Shown here: piece after piece, positions 7,859-16,917 of the stretch
Layout of the letters: each line of letters begins with the position of its first letter
Numbering within the stretch: the first letter of the stretch is position 1
Assembly: GCA_947626285.1 (NCBI GenBank)
Contig: CANQRR010000018.1
Coordinates: 1-58,569, forward strand
Direction of reading: 5' to 3'
Length of the DNA stretch: 58,569 nucleotides
Origin: an uncultured Lachnospiraceae bacterium
Lineage (GTDB): Bacteria > Bacillota > Clostridia > Lachnospirales > Lachnospiraceae
Program-made: the position numbers and the translations under genes
Notes under the pieces: generated by a model
Told to the model about the DNA's origin: nothing
Database searches by the model: none
Seen by the model: only the letters and a program-made list of their open reading frames with translations

Positions 7859-7975
7859 CTATCCCAGCGCGGACAGAGCCGGAACGACCGTCCCGATCAC
7901 CATCGCCAGCACAATGATGATCACGATCACCGCCGCGATCCTCTTCTGCGTCTTTTTGCTGCTCCAGTTCATCAT
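7859..7975 (-). CDS. Small membrane protein, 38 aa
   Basis: Reading from the ATG at 7975 gives a 38-residue protein: a basic head (MMNWSSKKTQKRIAA) and one strongly hydrophobic helix (VIVIIIVLAMVIGTVVPAL), predicting one membrane segment with the N-terminus inside. GAGGTG lies seven bases before the ATG and overlaps the stop region of the exonuclease gene, so it is the second gene of that transcript, followed by the VanW gene. It recalls small DUF4044-like proteins of Firmicutes, which have no known function. Coding is supported by the ribosome site and the tight packing. Confidence 0.65.
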   Translation of the reverse strand: MMNWSSKKTQKRIAAVIVIIIVLAMVIGTVVPALSALG

Positions 7976-7980
7976 ATCCG

Positions 7981-8694
7981 TCACCTCGTTATCCTTCCAT
8001 AGCGTAGTAAGATTGCATCGATCATCCGGGACGCCTCACTCTTCGTGAGCTCCTCGATTTTAACGTTACTCCCTATTCTATGATATTTTAGCAAATCCCG
8101 CAAGTATACTTTTTGTGAATTTGTGATGGGTCCCTCTTTTTTCACCTTAAAAAGCAGCGGAAGAGGCTCAAAAAGCTCCGGCTTCTGCTCTGCGAACTCC
8201 TTCTTCAGCTTCTCGTACAGGCGGAACGCCGTCAGCGCGTCGTCGAGCGCCCTGTGGTGCTGTTCCTGTGTGATCCCGTAGTAAGCCGCCAGTTTATCCA
8301 GCGATTTCCCCTGCACCTTTGGCAGGCATTTCCTTGAGATCGCCAGCGTGTCGAGTCCTCCGCGCTCAAAATCCCCGCCCATGTTTACGATATTGCGTTT
8401 CATAAAGCTGTAGTCAAACAGAAGATTGTGCCCCAGCAGCACATCCTCCCCCGCAAACGCGAGAAAGCCTTCCACCGCCTCCCGCATACCCGGGCTTCCG
8501 GCCACCATCTCCTGCGTGATCCCGGTCAGCTCCGTGATGTGGTCCGGGATCTCGATCCCGCTGTCAACAAATGTTTCGTACGTGCCCGTCACCGCTCCGT
8601 CAACCACCCGCACCGCACCGATCTCAAGGATGCGGTCATACTTGGGGCGAAGTCCTGTTGTCTCCAGATCAAGTGCAACATAACTGTTCTGCAT
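7981..8694 (-). CDS. DEDDh 3'-5' exonuclease, DNA polymerase III epsilon-like
   Basis: A 237-residue exonuclease of the DnaQ superfamily, which removes nucleotides from 3' ends of DNA or RNA. The Exo I motif ALDLETTGL (D and E catalytic) is at residue 7, Exo II in GHNLLFDYSFMKRNI near 88, and Exo III as HHRALDDALTAFRLY near 145, with H and D catalytic. The C-terminal 60 residues (TNSQKVYLRDLLKYHRI) are an added domain seen in clostridial relatives. It stands alone, without a polymerase domain, so a repair or RNA-processing role is as likely as proofreading. Confidence 0.85.
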   Translation of the reverse strand: MQNSYVALDLETTGLRPKYDRILEIGAVRVVDGAVTGTYETFVDSGIEIPDHITELTGITQEMVAGSPGMREAVEGFLAFAGEDVLLGHNLLFDYSFMKRNIVNMGGDFERGGLDTLAISRKCLPKVQGKSLDKLAAYYGITQEQHHRALDDALTAFRLYEKLKKEFAEQKPELFEPLPLLFKVKKEGPITNSQKVYLRDLLKYHRIGSNVKIEELTKSEASRMIDAILLRYGRITR

Positions 8695-8881
8695 GATATC
8701 TCCTTCTGTCCGGGAACCCTTTCCTGTTCCTGATTCCCCCTGTGCTGTCTGGCAGAATTGCTGTCGCGGCGTGTTCCTGCAACCGTGTGGTCATAAGTCT
8801 GTCATAAATGAATGTGTTACAAAGCAATCGGGATCCTGTCACCCGCCTGTACGGCCGCCGCAGAACCCCGTAAGTATATCT

Positions 8882-9814
8882 TTATAGTACCATCTTTGCT
8901 GCCCCGTAAATACCTGCGTCATTCCCCAGCGTCGCCAGTGAGAATTCCGTGCCCCTGATGGCCGGAAACGCGTATTTCTGGAACGGTTCCGTCACATAGT
9001 CGAGCAGTACCTGTCCTGCCTTCGACACGCCGCCTCCGATCACGATGATCTGCGGATCCGTCACCGTAGCCAGCGTGGCCAGCGTCTTCCCGAGATAGTT
9101 CCCGAAGCGCTCCGCCACCTGGATCGCCAGCGTATCGCCTTCTTTCACGGCGTCCCATACATCCTTGGCCGTCAGATCGTCCACCCGCATCTTCGATGGG
9201 GCGTCCGTACCCGCGAGCGTCTCGCGCGCCAGCCGCACGATGCCGGTCGCGGAAGCCACCTGCTCCAGGCAGCCGCGGTTGCCGCAGTTGCAGCTCTCCT
9301 CAATCGAATCGTCCACATGCGCGTGTCCGATCTCTCCGCCCGCCCCGTGCGAACCCGCGACGATCCTGTCGTTGATGATGACGCCTCCCCCGACGCCCGT
9401 CCCGAGCGTCACGAGGATCATGCTGTGATATCCGGAGCCTCCGCCCTTCCAAAGCTCCCCGAGCGCCGCCACGTTCGCGTCGTTCGCCGCCTTCACGGGA
9501 AGTCCGATCATCTCTGATAAGTCTTTCTCTATGTAGGTATGTCCCCAGTGCAGATTCACCGCGAACGGCACCTCGCCGTTCTCGTCGACCGGCCCCGGGA
9601 TCCCGATCCCGACGCCTGCGATATCGTCCATATCCAGCGGCTTCTCAACGATCTTCTGTTTGATCGCCGCCGCGATGTCAGAGAGAATGTTGCTTCCGTT
9701 ATCCTCAAGCCTCGTCTTGATCTCCCACTTCTCCAGCAGTTCTCCTTCCGCAGTGAACAGCCCGCATTTTACCGTGGTTCCTCCTACGTCGATCCCAAAG
9801 CTATACTTTTTCAT
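8882..9814 (-). CDS. glcK: ROK-family glucokinase
   Basis: Phosphorylates glucose to glucose-6-phosphate with ATP in the cytoplasm. The 310-residue protein shows the phosphate-binding motif DVGGTTVKCGLF at residue 9, the sugar-binding ANDANVAALGE near 106, LGTGVGGGVI near 132, the ROK signature GHAHVDDS...CNCGNRGCLE, whose cysteines bind zinc, and a C-terminal VIGGGVSKAG. I start at the ATG at 9814; a longer frame upstream runs inside hprK and has no similarity. The gene begins five bases after the hprK stop, so kinase and glucokinase form one operon. Confidence 0.9.
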   Translation of the reverse strand: MKKYSFGIDVGGTTVKCGLFTAEGELLEKWEIKTRLEDNGSNILSDIAAAIKQKIVEKPLDMDDIAGVGIGIPGPVDENGEVPFAVNLHWGHTYIEKDLSEMIGLPVKAANDANVAALGELWKGGGSGYHSMILVTLGTGVGGGVIINDRIVAGSHGAGGEIGHAHVDDSIEESCNCGNRGCLEQVASATGIVRLARETLAGTDAPSKMRVDDLTAKDVWDAVKEGDTLAIQVAERFGNYLGKTLATLATVTDPQIIVIGGGVSKAGQVLLDYVTEPFQKYAFPAIRGTEFSLATLGNDAGIYGAAKMVL

Positions 9815-9819
9815 TTCCC

Positions 9820-10761
9820 TTACTCCTGACTTTGTGTTTTTTCCCTGAATCTGCTCTGCACGCGGTTGTAGAACTCCCGCGCCGCGTTGTAGCCCATCTT
9901 CTTCTGCCTGTGGTTGACCGCGGCCGTCTCGACGATGACCGCCAGGTTCCTGCCCGGGCGGATCGGGATCGAATGACAGACGACGCGGTTGCCGAGGAAC
10001 TCGGTGTACTCCTCCTCCAGCCCCATGCGGTCGTACTGTTTGTCCCTGTCCCATTCCTCAAGCTTAATCACAAGGTCGATGGACTGGGTGTTCTTGACGC
10101 TCTCCACGCCGAACAGGGTCTTGACGTCGATGATGCCGATGCCCCGCAGCTCGATGAAATGCCGCGTGATGTCCGGGGCGCTCCCGACAAGCGTCACATC
10201 GCTGACACGGCGGATCTCCACCACGTCGTCCGAGACGAGGCGATGGCCTCGCTTGATCAGCTCCAGGGCCGCCTCGCTCTTGCCGATGCCGCTCTCACCC
10301 ATGATCAGCACGCCCTCGCCGTATACGTCCACAAGCACGCCATGGATCGAGATACAGGGGGCAAGCTCCACGCCGAGCCAGCGGATGATCTCCGCCATGA
10401 AGTCCGACGTCGTCTTCTTCGTCGTAAAGATCGGAACCTCATACTGCTTCGCCAGCCGGAGCATGTCCTCGTCCGGCTCGATCGTCGTCGTGTAGATGAT
10501 GCACGGCACATGGTAGGACAGGAACTTCTCGTAGACCGGGATCTTCTCCTCCCGAGAGAGGTGCTCCAGGTAAGTGTACTCCACATATCCGATGATCTGC
10601 ACGCGCTCTGAGTAAAAATGTTCAAAATATCCGGTCAGCTGCAGAGCCGGACGGTTGATCTCGGATGTCACGACCCGTTTCCCTTTCATATCGATCTCCG
10701 GGATCGCGTTGACCAGTTTCATCTGCTCAGCCAGTTTCTCAATCGTTACGCTGCCTGCCAT
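9820..10761 (-). CDS. hprK: HPr kinase/phosphorylase
   Basis: Phosphorylates and dephosphorylates Ser46 of HPr, setting carbon catabolite control through CcpA. The 313-residue protein has an N-terminal domain (1-130), H139, the Walker A loop GESGIGKSE at 155-163, catalytic D178-D179 in SDDVVE, and the family signature IELRGIGIIDVKTLFG at 203-218. It is first in an operon with glcK, behind a good promoter at 10791-10819. CAGGGAGGATGAG precedes the ATG. Confidence 0.95.
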   Translation of the reverse strand: MAGSVTIEKLAEQMKLVNAIPEIDMKGKRVVTSEINRPALQLTGYFEHFYSERVQIIGYVEYTYLEHLSREEKIPVYEKFLSYHVPCIIYTTTIEPDEDMLRLAKQYEVPIFTTKKTTSDFMAEIIRWLGVELAPCISIHGVLVDVYGEGVLIMGESGIGKSEAALELIKRGHRLVSDDVVEIRRVSDVTLVGSAPDITRHFIELRGIGIIDVKTLFGVESVKNTQSIDLVIKLEEWDRDKQYDRMGLEEEYTEFLGNRVVCHSIPIRPGRNLAVIVETAAVNHRQKKMGYNAAREFYNRVQSRFREKTQSQE

Positions 10762-10790
10762 CCTCTCATCCTCCCTGATTTTCTTTTCTT

Positions 10791-10819
10791 ATTTTAATCC
10801 TGCACGGTTTTTCCGTCAA
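10791..10819 (-). promoter_or_regulatory. Sigma-A promoter of hprK-glcK
   Basis: TTGACG, 17 bases, TAAAAT, with the -10 box 30 bases before the hprK ATG. Both boxes differ from consensus by one base. Confidence 0.75.
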
Positions 10820-10983
10820 GTAGATGTATGCGGTATTGAACAGTTTTTTGCATATTTTTCTGACAATTGCGGCAAAATTAGATTCCTCCTGACACAGGCG
10901 CCGCCGCAGCTATCGCCCGCAGCACTTCGCTTCCATACCTGGCTGCGCGCTGCCGTTCCTGCTCTTCAGCGGTCGTTCGCGTC

Positions 10984-12903
10984 TTAGATCTGGACGGTAA
11001 CCATCCGCGCCTGATCCGCGTGAAAGAAGTCATATACCTGCTGCGCGCTGCGGGCGTTCATGGACGGCGCGTTCGTCAGCTCCTCGAGCGTCGCATCCCG
11101 CACCGCCTCGACCGACTTGAACGTGCGCATCAGCGCTTTTCTGCGCGCCGGGCCAATGCCCTCAATGTCGTCGAGGATCGAATGTACCTGTCCTTTGCTG
11201 CGCAGGCTGCGGTGGTACTCGATCGCAAAGCGGTGCGCCTCGTCCTGAATGCGCGTCACAAGCCGGAACGCCTCGGAGTGCGTGTCGATCGGCAGCTCCA
11301 CATTCTCAAAATAGATGCCCCGCGTCCGATGAAAATCGTCCTTCACCATGCCGCAGACCGGAATGCGGATCCCCAGCGTATCCAGCACGCGCAGCGCGAC
11401 ATTGACCTGTCCTCTTCCGCCGTCCATCAGGATCAGATCCGGGAAACGGCTGAAGCTGCCCATCTCATTGCCCATGCCCTTTGCGGCAAGCTCCTTTTGC
11501 TCCTCAAGGCCGTGCCGGAAACGTCGGGTCAGCACCTCCTCCATGCTCGCGTAGTCGTCCGGGCCCTGCACCGACTTGATCTTAAACTTGCGGTAGTCGC
11601 TGCGTTTCGGCTTTCCGCGCTCGTAGACGATCATGGAGCCGACCGACTCGAAGCCGTTGATGTTGGAAATGTCATACGCTTCCATGCGCATCGCGCGCTC
11701 GATCCCGAGCAGTTGCTCGATCTCATGCACCGCGCCGATCGTCCGGCCCTCCTCACGCTTGATCCGCTCGCTGTCCTGCCGCAGCACGATCGCGGCGTTC
11801 TCCTGCGCCATCTCGACCAGCTTCTCCTTCGTCCCCTTCTTCGGAACGCGCAGGTAGACGCGCTGTCCGCGTTTTTCCGTAAGCCACGCCTCCACGACCT
11901 CATGGTCCTCGATGTCCGTCTCCAGCATCAGCTCACGCGGCACGAACGGCGTGCCGGCGTAATACTGCTTAACGAAGCTGCTGAGGATCGCGGAGCGCTC
12001 ATCGTGCGGAGCCACGCGCAGATAAAAATGCTCCCTGCCGATCATCTTGCCGCCGCGGATGAAAAACACCTGCATCACGGCGTCCCCGCCGTCCACCGCC
12101 ATCGCTAACACGTCCTTATCCTCTCCGTCGCCGTGCGTGATCTTCTGGCGCTGCGCGACCTGGTGAACGCTGTTCAGCAGATCCCGGTACTCGGCCGCGC
12201 TCTCGAATTCCATCTGTTCCGCCGCCTCGTTCATCTTCTTTTCCAGCATCTTCAGTACCGGCGCGTAGTTTCCGTTCAGGAAGTCCAGCGCCTCGTCGAT
12301 CGAACGGCGATATTCCTCCTTCGAGATCTTCCCCTGGCAGGGCGCGTCGCACTGCCCGATGTGATGGTACAGGCAGGGACGCTCCTTCCCGATGTCGCGC
12401 GGGAGGCTGCGGTTGCAGCTGCGCAGCTTGTACAGCCTGCGGATAAGCTCAATCGTGTCCTTGACCGCGCCCGCGCTCGTGAACGGTCCAAAATAGCGGG
12501 ACTTGTCTTTCTTCATGCTGCGCGAAAAAAGGACGCGCGGATAATCCTCGCCGAGCGTCACCTTGATGAACGGATAGCTCTTGTCGTCCTTGAGCATCGT
12601 GTTATACTTCGGGCGGTGCTCCTTGATCAGGTTGCACTCCAGCACGAGCGCCTCCAGCTCTGAGTCTGTCACGATGTACTCGAAGCGGCGGATGCGCTCC
12701 ACCATCTGCTCGATCTTCACGCCCTTGTTCCGGCTGCTCTGAAAATACTGGCGCACCCGGTTTTTGAGGCTGATCGCCTTGCCGACGTAGATGATGTCGT
12801 CCCGCTCGTCGTGCATGATGTATACGCCCGGCCGCCCGGGGAGCTTTTTCAGTTCTTCCTCGATGTTGAAAACGGACTTCTGCTGCTCCGTCTGTTCCCG
12901 CAA
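10984..12903 (-). CDS. uvrC: UvrABC system protein C
   Basis: Makes both incisions in nucleotide excision repair after UvrA and UvrB find a lesion. The order is complete: GIY-YIG nuclease ([18 protein letters not shown], about 25-42), UVR helix pair ([20 protein letters not shown]) near 210, RNase H-like nuclease in the middle, and helix-hairpin-helix ([15 protein letters not shown]) near 590. I start at the TTG at 12903 because AAAGGAGG lies nine bases upstream; an upstream TTG eight codons earlier lies before that ribosome site. Length, 639 residues, is normal. hprK follows 222 bases downstream with its own promoter. Confidence 0.93.
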   Translation of the reverse strand: MREQTEQQKSVFNIEEELKKLPGRPGVYIMHDERDDIIYVGKAISLKNRVRQYFQSSRNKGVKIEQMVERIRRFEYIVTDSELEALVLECNLIKEHRPKYNTMLKDDKSYPFIKVTLGEDYPRVLFSRSMKKDKSRYFGPFTSAGAVKDTIELIRRLYKLRSCNRSLPRDIGKERPCLYHHIGQCDAPCQGKISKEEYRRSIDEALDFLNGNYAPVLKMLEKKMNEAAEQMEFESAAEYRDLLNSVHQVAQRQKITHGDGEDKDVLAMAVDGGDAVMQVFFIRGGKMIGREHFYLRVAPHDERSAILSSFVKQYYAGTPFVPRELMLETDIEDHEVVEAWLTEKRGQRVYLRVPKKGTKEKLVEMAQENAAIVLRQDSERIKREEGRTIGAVHEIEQLLGIERAMRMEAYDISNINGFESVGSMIVYERGKPKRSDYRKFKIKSVQGPDDYASMEEVLTRRFRHGLEEQKELAAKGMGNEMGSFSRFPDLILMDGGRGQVNVALRVLDTLGIRIPVCGMVKDDFHRTRGIYFENVELPIDTHSEAFRLVTRIQDEAHRFAIEYHRSLRSKGQVHSILDDIEGIGPARRKALMRTFKSVEAVRDATLEELTNAPSMNARSAQQVYDFFHADQARMVTVQI

Positions 12904-13105
12904 GGTGAGCGCCTCCTTTCCTTTCAAATCTCTTTCTATTTTTTTCCGTTTTATTTTTGTTTTCTTTTATAGTTTGACCACGGTTCTGACACATTTTTCC
13001 GCTAGACTATGATTTATCAAAAGAGGTCACAGCAGTGCACGGCGCGTCTGCGCTGACTATGGTCTCGCCAAACAACACTTCCGGATTCCCGGATTCTCAT
13101 ACATT

Positions 13106-13132
13106 TGCGGCAGTGCAGACAAGACTGCCGCA
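13106..13132 (-). terminator. Hairpin at the end of the MATE gene
   Basis: TGCGGCAGT (13106-13114) pairs with ACTGCCGCA (13124-13132), just past the MATE stop codon. No T-run follows on the minus strand, so termination here would be weak or need Rho. Confidence 0.35.
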
Positions 13133-13133
13133 G

Positions 13134-14543
13134 TTATTGTGTCCTCTCATTCTCTTTCATAATTTTGCGAAAGTACGATGCGAACATGCACGACGTCGTC
13201 GTCACTGCCAAGAAGTCCGCGACCGGCTCAGCCGTGAAGACCGCGCGCGTCTTATCGCCCGGAAAGAGCACGGGCATGAGGTAGATCAGCGGAATCAGCA
13301 GGATAATCTTGCGCAGCACCGCCAGAAAGAGGGAATTCTTCGCATTGCCGAGCGCGATAAAGGTCTGCTGGCACGCAATCTGGATTCCGAAAATCCCCGA
13401 CATCAGCATGTAGATCCGCAGACACGGAACCGCGAACGCAATGAGCTCCGGATCGCTGTTGAACATATGGATAAACATCTGCGGCGCGAACATCACGAGC
13501 GCCCACAGCGTCATTGAATAACACAGGCTGGCCGCGAGCAGGAAGCGGAACGCCTGCTTCACCCGGGACATATTGCGCGCGCCGAAATTGTAGCTGACGA
13601 TCGGCTGCGAGCCCTGCGTCAGCCCCTGCAGCGGCATCTGAGAAAACTGCATCACGCTCGACGCGATCGTCATTGTCGTCACCGCGATGTCTCCGCCGTA
13701 TTTCAGCAGTGAGGAATTAAAGCAGATCGACAACAGGCTCTCTGTCGACATCATGATGAACGGAGAGAGTCCGAGCGCGATCGCCGGCAGAATGATCTCC
13801 GCCGAGAGCCTCAGGTTCGCTCCGCGGATGCGCAGCACCGTTTTGGGCCCGGTCAGAAAACGCAGGATCCAGACCATCGACACACACTGGGAGAGGATCG
13901 TGGCAAGCGCCGCGCCTGATACGCCCAGCTTTAACACAAAGATGAAGATCGGATCCAGGATGATGTTGCAGACCGCCCCGATCATCACCGTCAGCATACT
14001 GGTCTTCGCGAAGCCCTGCGCCGTGATGAACATGTTCAATCCCAACGTAAACTGCACGAAGAGCGTGCCGAGACTGTATATCCGCATATAGTCCACCGCG
14101 TAGCCGATCGTATTCTCACTCGCGCCGAACATCAGCAGCAGATTCCGCGAGAACAGCAGGAATACAACTGTCAGCGCCAGTGCAATCAATGTCAGCAGCG
14201 TGACAGAATTGCCGAGTGTCTGCTCTGCTTTGTCTTTCTCTCCTTTTCCCAGAAAGATCGAAGCTCTGGGCGAACTGCCCATGCCGACCAGACTCGCGAA
14301 CGCGGAGATCAGCGTGATCAGCGGCACGCAGACGCCGACGCCCGTCAACGCCATCTGCCCTACTCCAGCGATGTGGCCGATGTAGATCCGGTCCACCAGG
14401 TTGTACAAAAGATTGATGATCTGCGCCGCGATCGCCGGAGCAGCCAGCTTTAAAAGAAGACGCCCGACCGGCTCCGTGCCGAGCTGATCGGTCCGCGTCT
14501 GAGTCTGCGCTTGTACCTGTACATTTCTGTCAGGCTGCTTCAT
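13134..14543 (-). CDS. MATE-family multidrug/cation exporter
   Basis: A 469-residue membrane exporter that uses sodium or proton gradients to pump out organic cations. Twelve hydrophobic helices arranged as two similar halves are visible; the first half opens with LLLKLAAPAIAAQIINLLYN and VDRIYIGHIAGVGQMALTGV, and the second contains LQGLTQGSQPIVSYNFGARN, both typical of the DinF/NorM-like clostridial MATE group. The extra N-terminus (about 20 residues rich in Q and T) is hydrophilic. Substrate cannot be told from sequence. It is followed by a small hairpin at 13106-13132. Confidence 0.88.
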   Translation of the reverse strand: MKQPDRNVQVQAQTQTRTDQLGTEPVGRLLLKLAAPAIAAQIINLLYNLVDRIYIGHIAGVGQMALTGVGVCVPLITLISAFASLVGMGSSPRASIFLGKGEKDKAEQTLGNSVTLLTLIALALTVVFLLFSRNLLLMFGASENTIGYAVDYMRIYSLGTLFVQFTLGLNMFITAQGFAKTSMLTVMIGAVCNIILDPIFIFVLKLGVSGAALATILSQCVSMVWILRFLTGPKTVLRIRGANLRLSAEIILPAIALGLSPFIMMSTESLLSICFNSSLLKYGGDIAVTTMTIASSVMQFSQMPLQGLTQGSQPIVSYNFGARNMSRVKQAFRFLLAASLCYSMTLWALVMFAPQMFIHMFNSDPELIAFAVPCLRIYMLMSGIFGIQIACQQTFIALGNAKNSLFLAVLRKIILLIPLIYLMPVLFPGDKTRAVFTAEPVADFLAVTTTSCMFASYFRKIMKENERTQ

Positions 14544-14685
14544 CTGTTATGCCTTCTTTCTGTTCACTCCGTGACAGGAAGAAACAGCTTGGCGTGCTAA
14601 TTCGCTTTGCAAAGCCCAAAACTGCCACCTGAGTCATAGTGATACAGTCTCAGCGGCAAGCGCTTCGACCTGATTGGAATCACAT

Positions 14686-15189
14686 TTAGAAGCCCCTCAA
14701 TTTATCATTCGTGTCGTCGTGCGTGTTCTCGATCGACTTGATCTGCACATAATAGCCGTACTGATCATTCACCTGAATGTGCACGCGGTCGCCAACCTTG
14801 TGCCCGAGTATCGCCTTGCCGAGCGGGGATTCGATGCTGATCAGCCCGTCGACGGAATTCCCTCGCACCGAAGTCACGAGCCGGTAGGTCTCTGTCTCGT
14901 CGTCCTCCTCAAAATAGATCTCCACCGTGTTGTTGATCCCGACCTCGTCCTCCTTCGAATCGTCGGAGATCACTTCGGCCGTCCGGATCATCCGCTCCAG
15001 GTAGTGGATGCGGCTCTCGTTTTTATTCTTATCGCGCTTGGCGGCATGGTACTCGAAGTTCTCACTCAGATCGCCGTGTGCCCGCGCTTCCTTGACCGCC
15101 TCGATCGCCTCCTTGCGCACCACGAGTTTGCGGTACTCGATCTCCTCCTCGATCTTCTTTATATCACTCTGCGTCAATTGCTCTCGCAT
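14686..15189 (-). CDS. greA: Transcription elongation factor GreA-type
   Basis: Rescues backtracked RNA polymerase by stimulating transcript cleavage. The 167-residue protein has the N-terminal coiled coil with the signature EARAHGDLSENFEYHAAK (about 33-50), whose acidic tip enters the polymerase secondary channel, and the C-terminal FKBP-like domain ending in SPLGKAILGHKVGDRV. It is slightly longer than typical GreA at the C-terminus. It lies 27 bases after galT and probably shares that transcript. Confidence 0.9.
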   Translation of the reverse strand: MREQLTQSDIKKIEEEIEYRKLVVRKEAIEAVKEARAHGDLSENFEYHAAKRDKNKNESRIHYLERMIRTAEVISDDSKEDEVGINNTVEIYFEEDDETETYRLVTSVRGNSVDGLISIESPLGKAILGHKVGDRVHIQVNDQYGYYVQIKSIENTHDDTNDKLRGF

Positions 15190-15216
15190 GGTAGTTTCCT
15201 TCTTCCTCTCAAATAC

Positions 15217-16767
15217 TCAATGAACAGACTGTATGAAGCGCTCGAACGCCTCCTGCCCTTCCGGCGTACGCTTGAAGACACCGGCGTGCTCCAACACCTT
15301 GCTGAACACCAGGCCGACCTCGTCCTGCACGACCTTGTCGATCGTGTCCGCGCGGAATGATCCGTACTTCTGCTTCAGCTCCTCCACCCAAGGGGCGTGC
15401 TTGGACAGCTCCGCGTCCTCTGTGATATCGCGGTCTTCCAACATCGCTGCCTTTAGATGCTCCAGCTCGTCCTTTAATCTGGCCGGGAGTACGGCAAGCC
15501 CCATCACCTCGATGAGTCCGATGTTCTCTTTCTTGATGTGATGCAGCTCCGCGTGCGGATGATAGACGCCCAGCGGATGCTCGTCGGTCGTGATGTTGTT
15601 GCGCAGGACAAGATCCAGTTCAAACCGCTCTCCTCTCATGCGCGCGATCGGCGTGATCGTGTTGTGCGGCTCTCCGTCCGTCTCCGCAAAAATGAACGCC
15701 GCCTCATCCGTGTAGCCGCGCCACGCCAGAAGAATGCGGTCGGCCAGATCGATCAGGCGCTCCCGATCGGGACTGCTGATCCGGATGACAGACATTGGCC
15801 ACTTCACGATGCCTGCCTCGACGTCCTCGAAGCCTGCAAACACGATCTTCTTCTCCACCGGCGCCTTTGCCATCGCAAATTCGTAACAGCCGCCCTGAAA
15901 ATGGTCGTGGCTTAAGATCGACCCGCCGACGATCGGCAGATCCGCGTTCGACCCGACGAAATAGTGCGGAAACTGCGCCACGAAATCCAGCAGCTTCGCA
16001 AACGTCGCGCGCTCGATTTTCATCGGGACGTGCTGTGAGTTGAACACGATGCAGTGCTCGTTGTAATAGACATACGGAGAATACTGGAAAAACCAGGGGC
16101 TTCCGTTGATCGTCACCGGAATGATGCGGTGGTTCTCACGCGCCGGATGGTCGAGCCGCCCCGCGTAGCCCTCGTTCTCCATGCAGAGCTGACACTTCGG
16201 GTAGGCCGTCTGCTTCGCGTTGCGCGCCGCGGCAATCGCCTTCGGATCCTTCTCCGGCTTCGAAAGGTTGATCGTGATATCCAGATCCCCATACTCCGTG
16301 GGCGCGATCCATTTGCGGTCGCGCGCGATGCGGTAGCGGCGGATATAATCCGTGTCCTGGCTGAATTTGTAGTACGCATCCGTCGCCTGCTTCGGCGACT
16401 CGCGATAGAGCTCCCAGAACCTGCGCGCCACGTTCGACGGACGGTCCACCAGAAGCCCCATCACCTTCGTGTCAAACAGGTCGCGATAGGCCACGGTATT
16501 CTCTTCTATCAGTCCCTGCTCGTACGCGTAGTCACAGATTGCGCCGAGGCTTTCTTCCAGCTGCGTCCCAAAAGCCTCAGACTGCGCTCCGGCCGCATCG
16601 CCGTTCCCCGGCTGCCACGCAAGAATCGACGTCTCTGCCGACTCGTCCAGCGCGTCGATCTTTAAGAGCGCCAGCAGGCTGTTCGCCGCGTAGATAGCGT
16701 CCGCCTTCTCAATCAATCCGGTATCCAGACTGTACCGGACCAGCTTTGCAATGTATTCCTGTATCAT
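15217..16767 (-). CDS. galT: UDP-glucose-hexose-1-phosphate uridylyltransferase, class II
   Basis: Leloir pathway enzyme that exchanges UMP between UDP-glucose and galactose-1-phosphate. The 516-residue protein belongs to the Firmicutes GalT class (longer than the E. coli type) and carries SILSHDHFQGG, the region around the nucleotidylated histidine, and a conserved C-terminal stretch HHIKKENIGLIEVMGLAV. I start at the ATG at 16767, preceded by AGGAGG; a longer frame upstream has no similarity. It follows galK by 150 bases, so galactose utilisation is encoded together; galE is not in this window. Confidence 0.93.
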   Translation of the reverse strand: MIQEYIAKLVRYSLDTGLIEKADAIYAANSLLALLKIDALDESAETSILAWQPGNGDAAGAQSEAFGTQLEESLGAICDYAYEQGLIEENTVAYRDLFDTKVMGLLVDRPSNVARRFWELYRESPKQATDAYYKFSQDTDYIRRYRIARDRKWIAPTEYGDLDITINLSKPEKDPKAIAAARNAKQTAYPKCQLCMENEGYAGRLDHPARENHRIIPVTINGSPWFFQYSPYVYYNEHCIVFNSQHVPMKIERATFAKLLDFVAQFPHYFVGSNADLPIVGGSILSHDHFQGGCYEFAMAKAPVEKKIVFAGFEDVEAGIVKWPMSVIRISSPDRERLIDLADRILLAWRGYTDEAAFIFAETDGEPHNTITPIARMRGERFELDLVLRNNITTDEHPLGVYHPHAELHHIKKENIGLIEVMGLAVLPARLKDELEHLKAAMLEDRDITEDAELSKHAPWVEELKQKYGSFRADTIDKVVQDEVGLVFSKVLEHAGVFKRTPEGQEAFERFIQSVH

Positions 16768-16917
16768 ATAGATTGTTTCCTCCTGTTCCCACATCCACCA
16801 TCTGCAGGCTCTTTTTCCCGCGCCGTACACGCTCGCGTACAATAGGTGCTTCGGTCTTTCTTTCAGCGTCCGATGCGAAAAATCTCCCATCTGCCGCGGA
16901 CAGCATATGAATCATTT

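Noticed and set aside
11020-12108. 362-residue plus-strand frame opposite uvrC
   Set aside because: Composition is rich in R, H and L as expected for the antisense of a GC-rich gene; uvrC on the other strand is complete.
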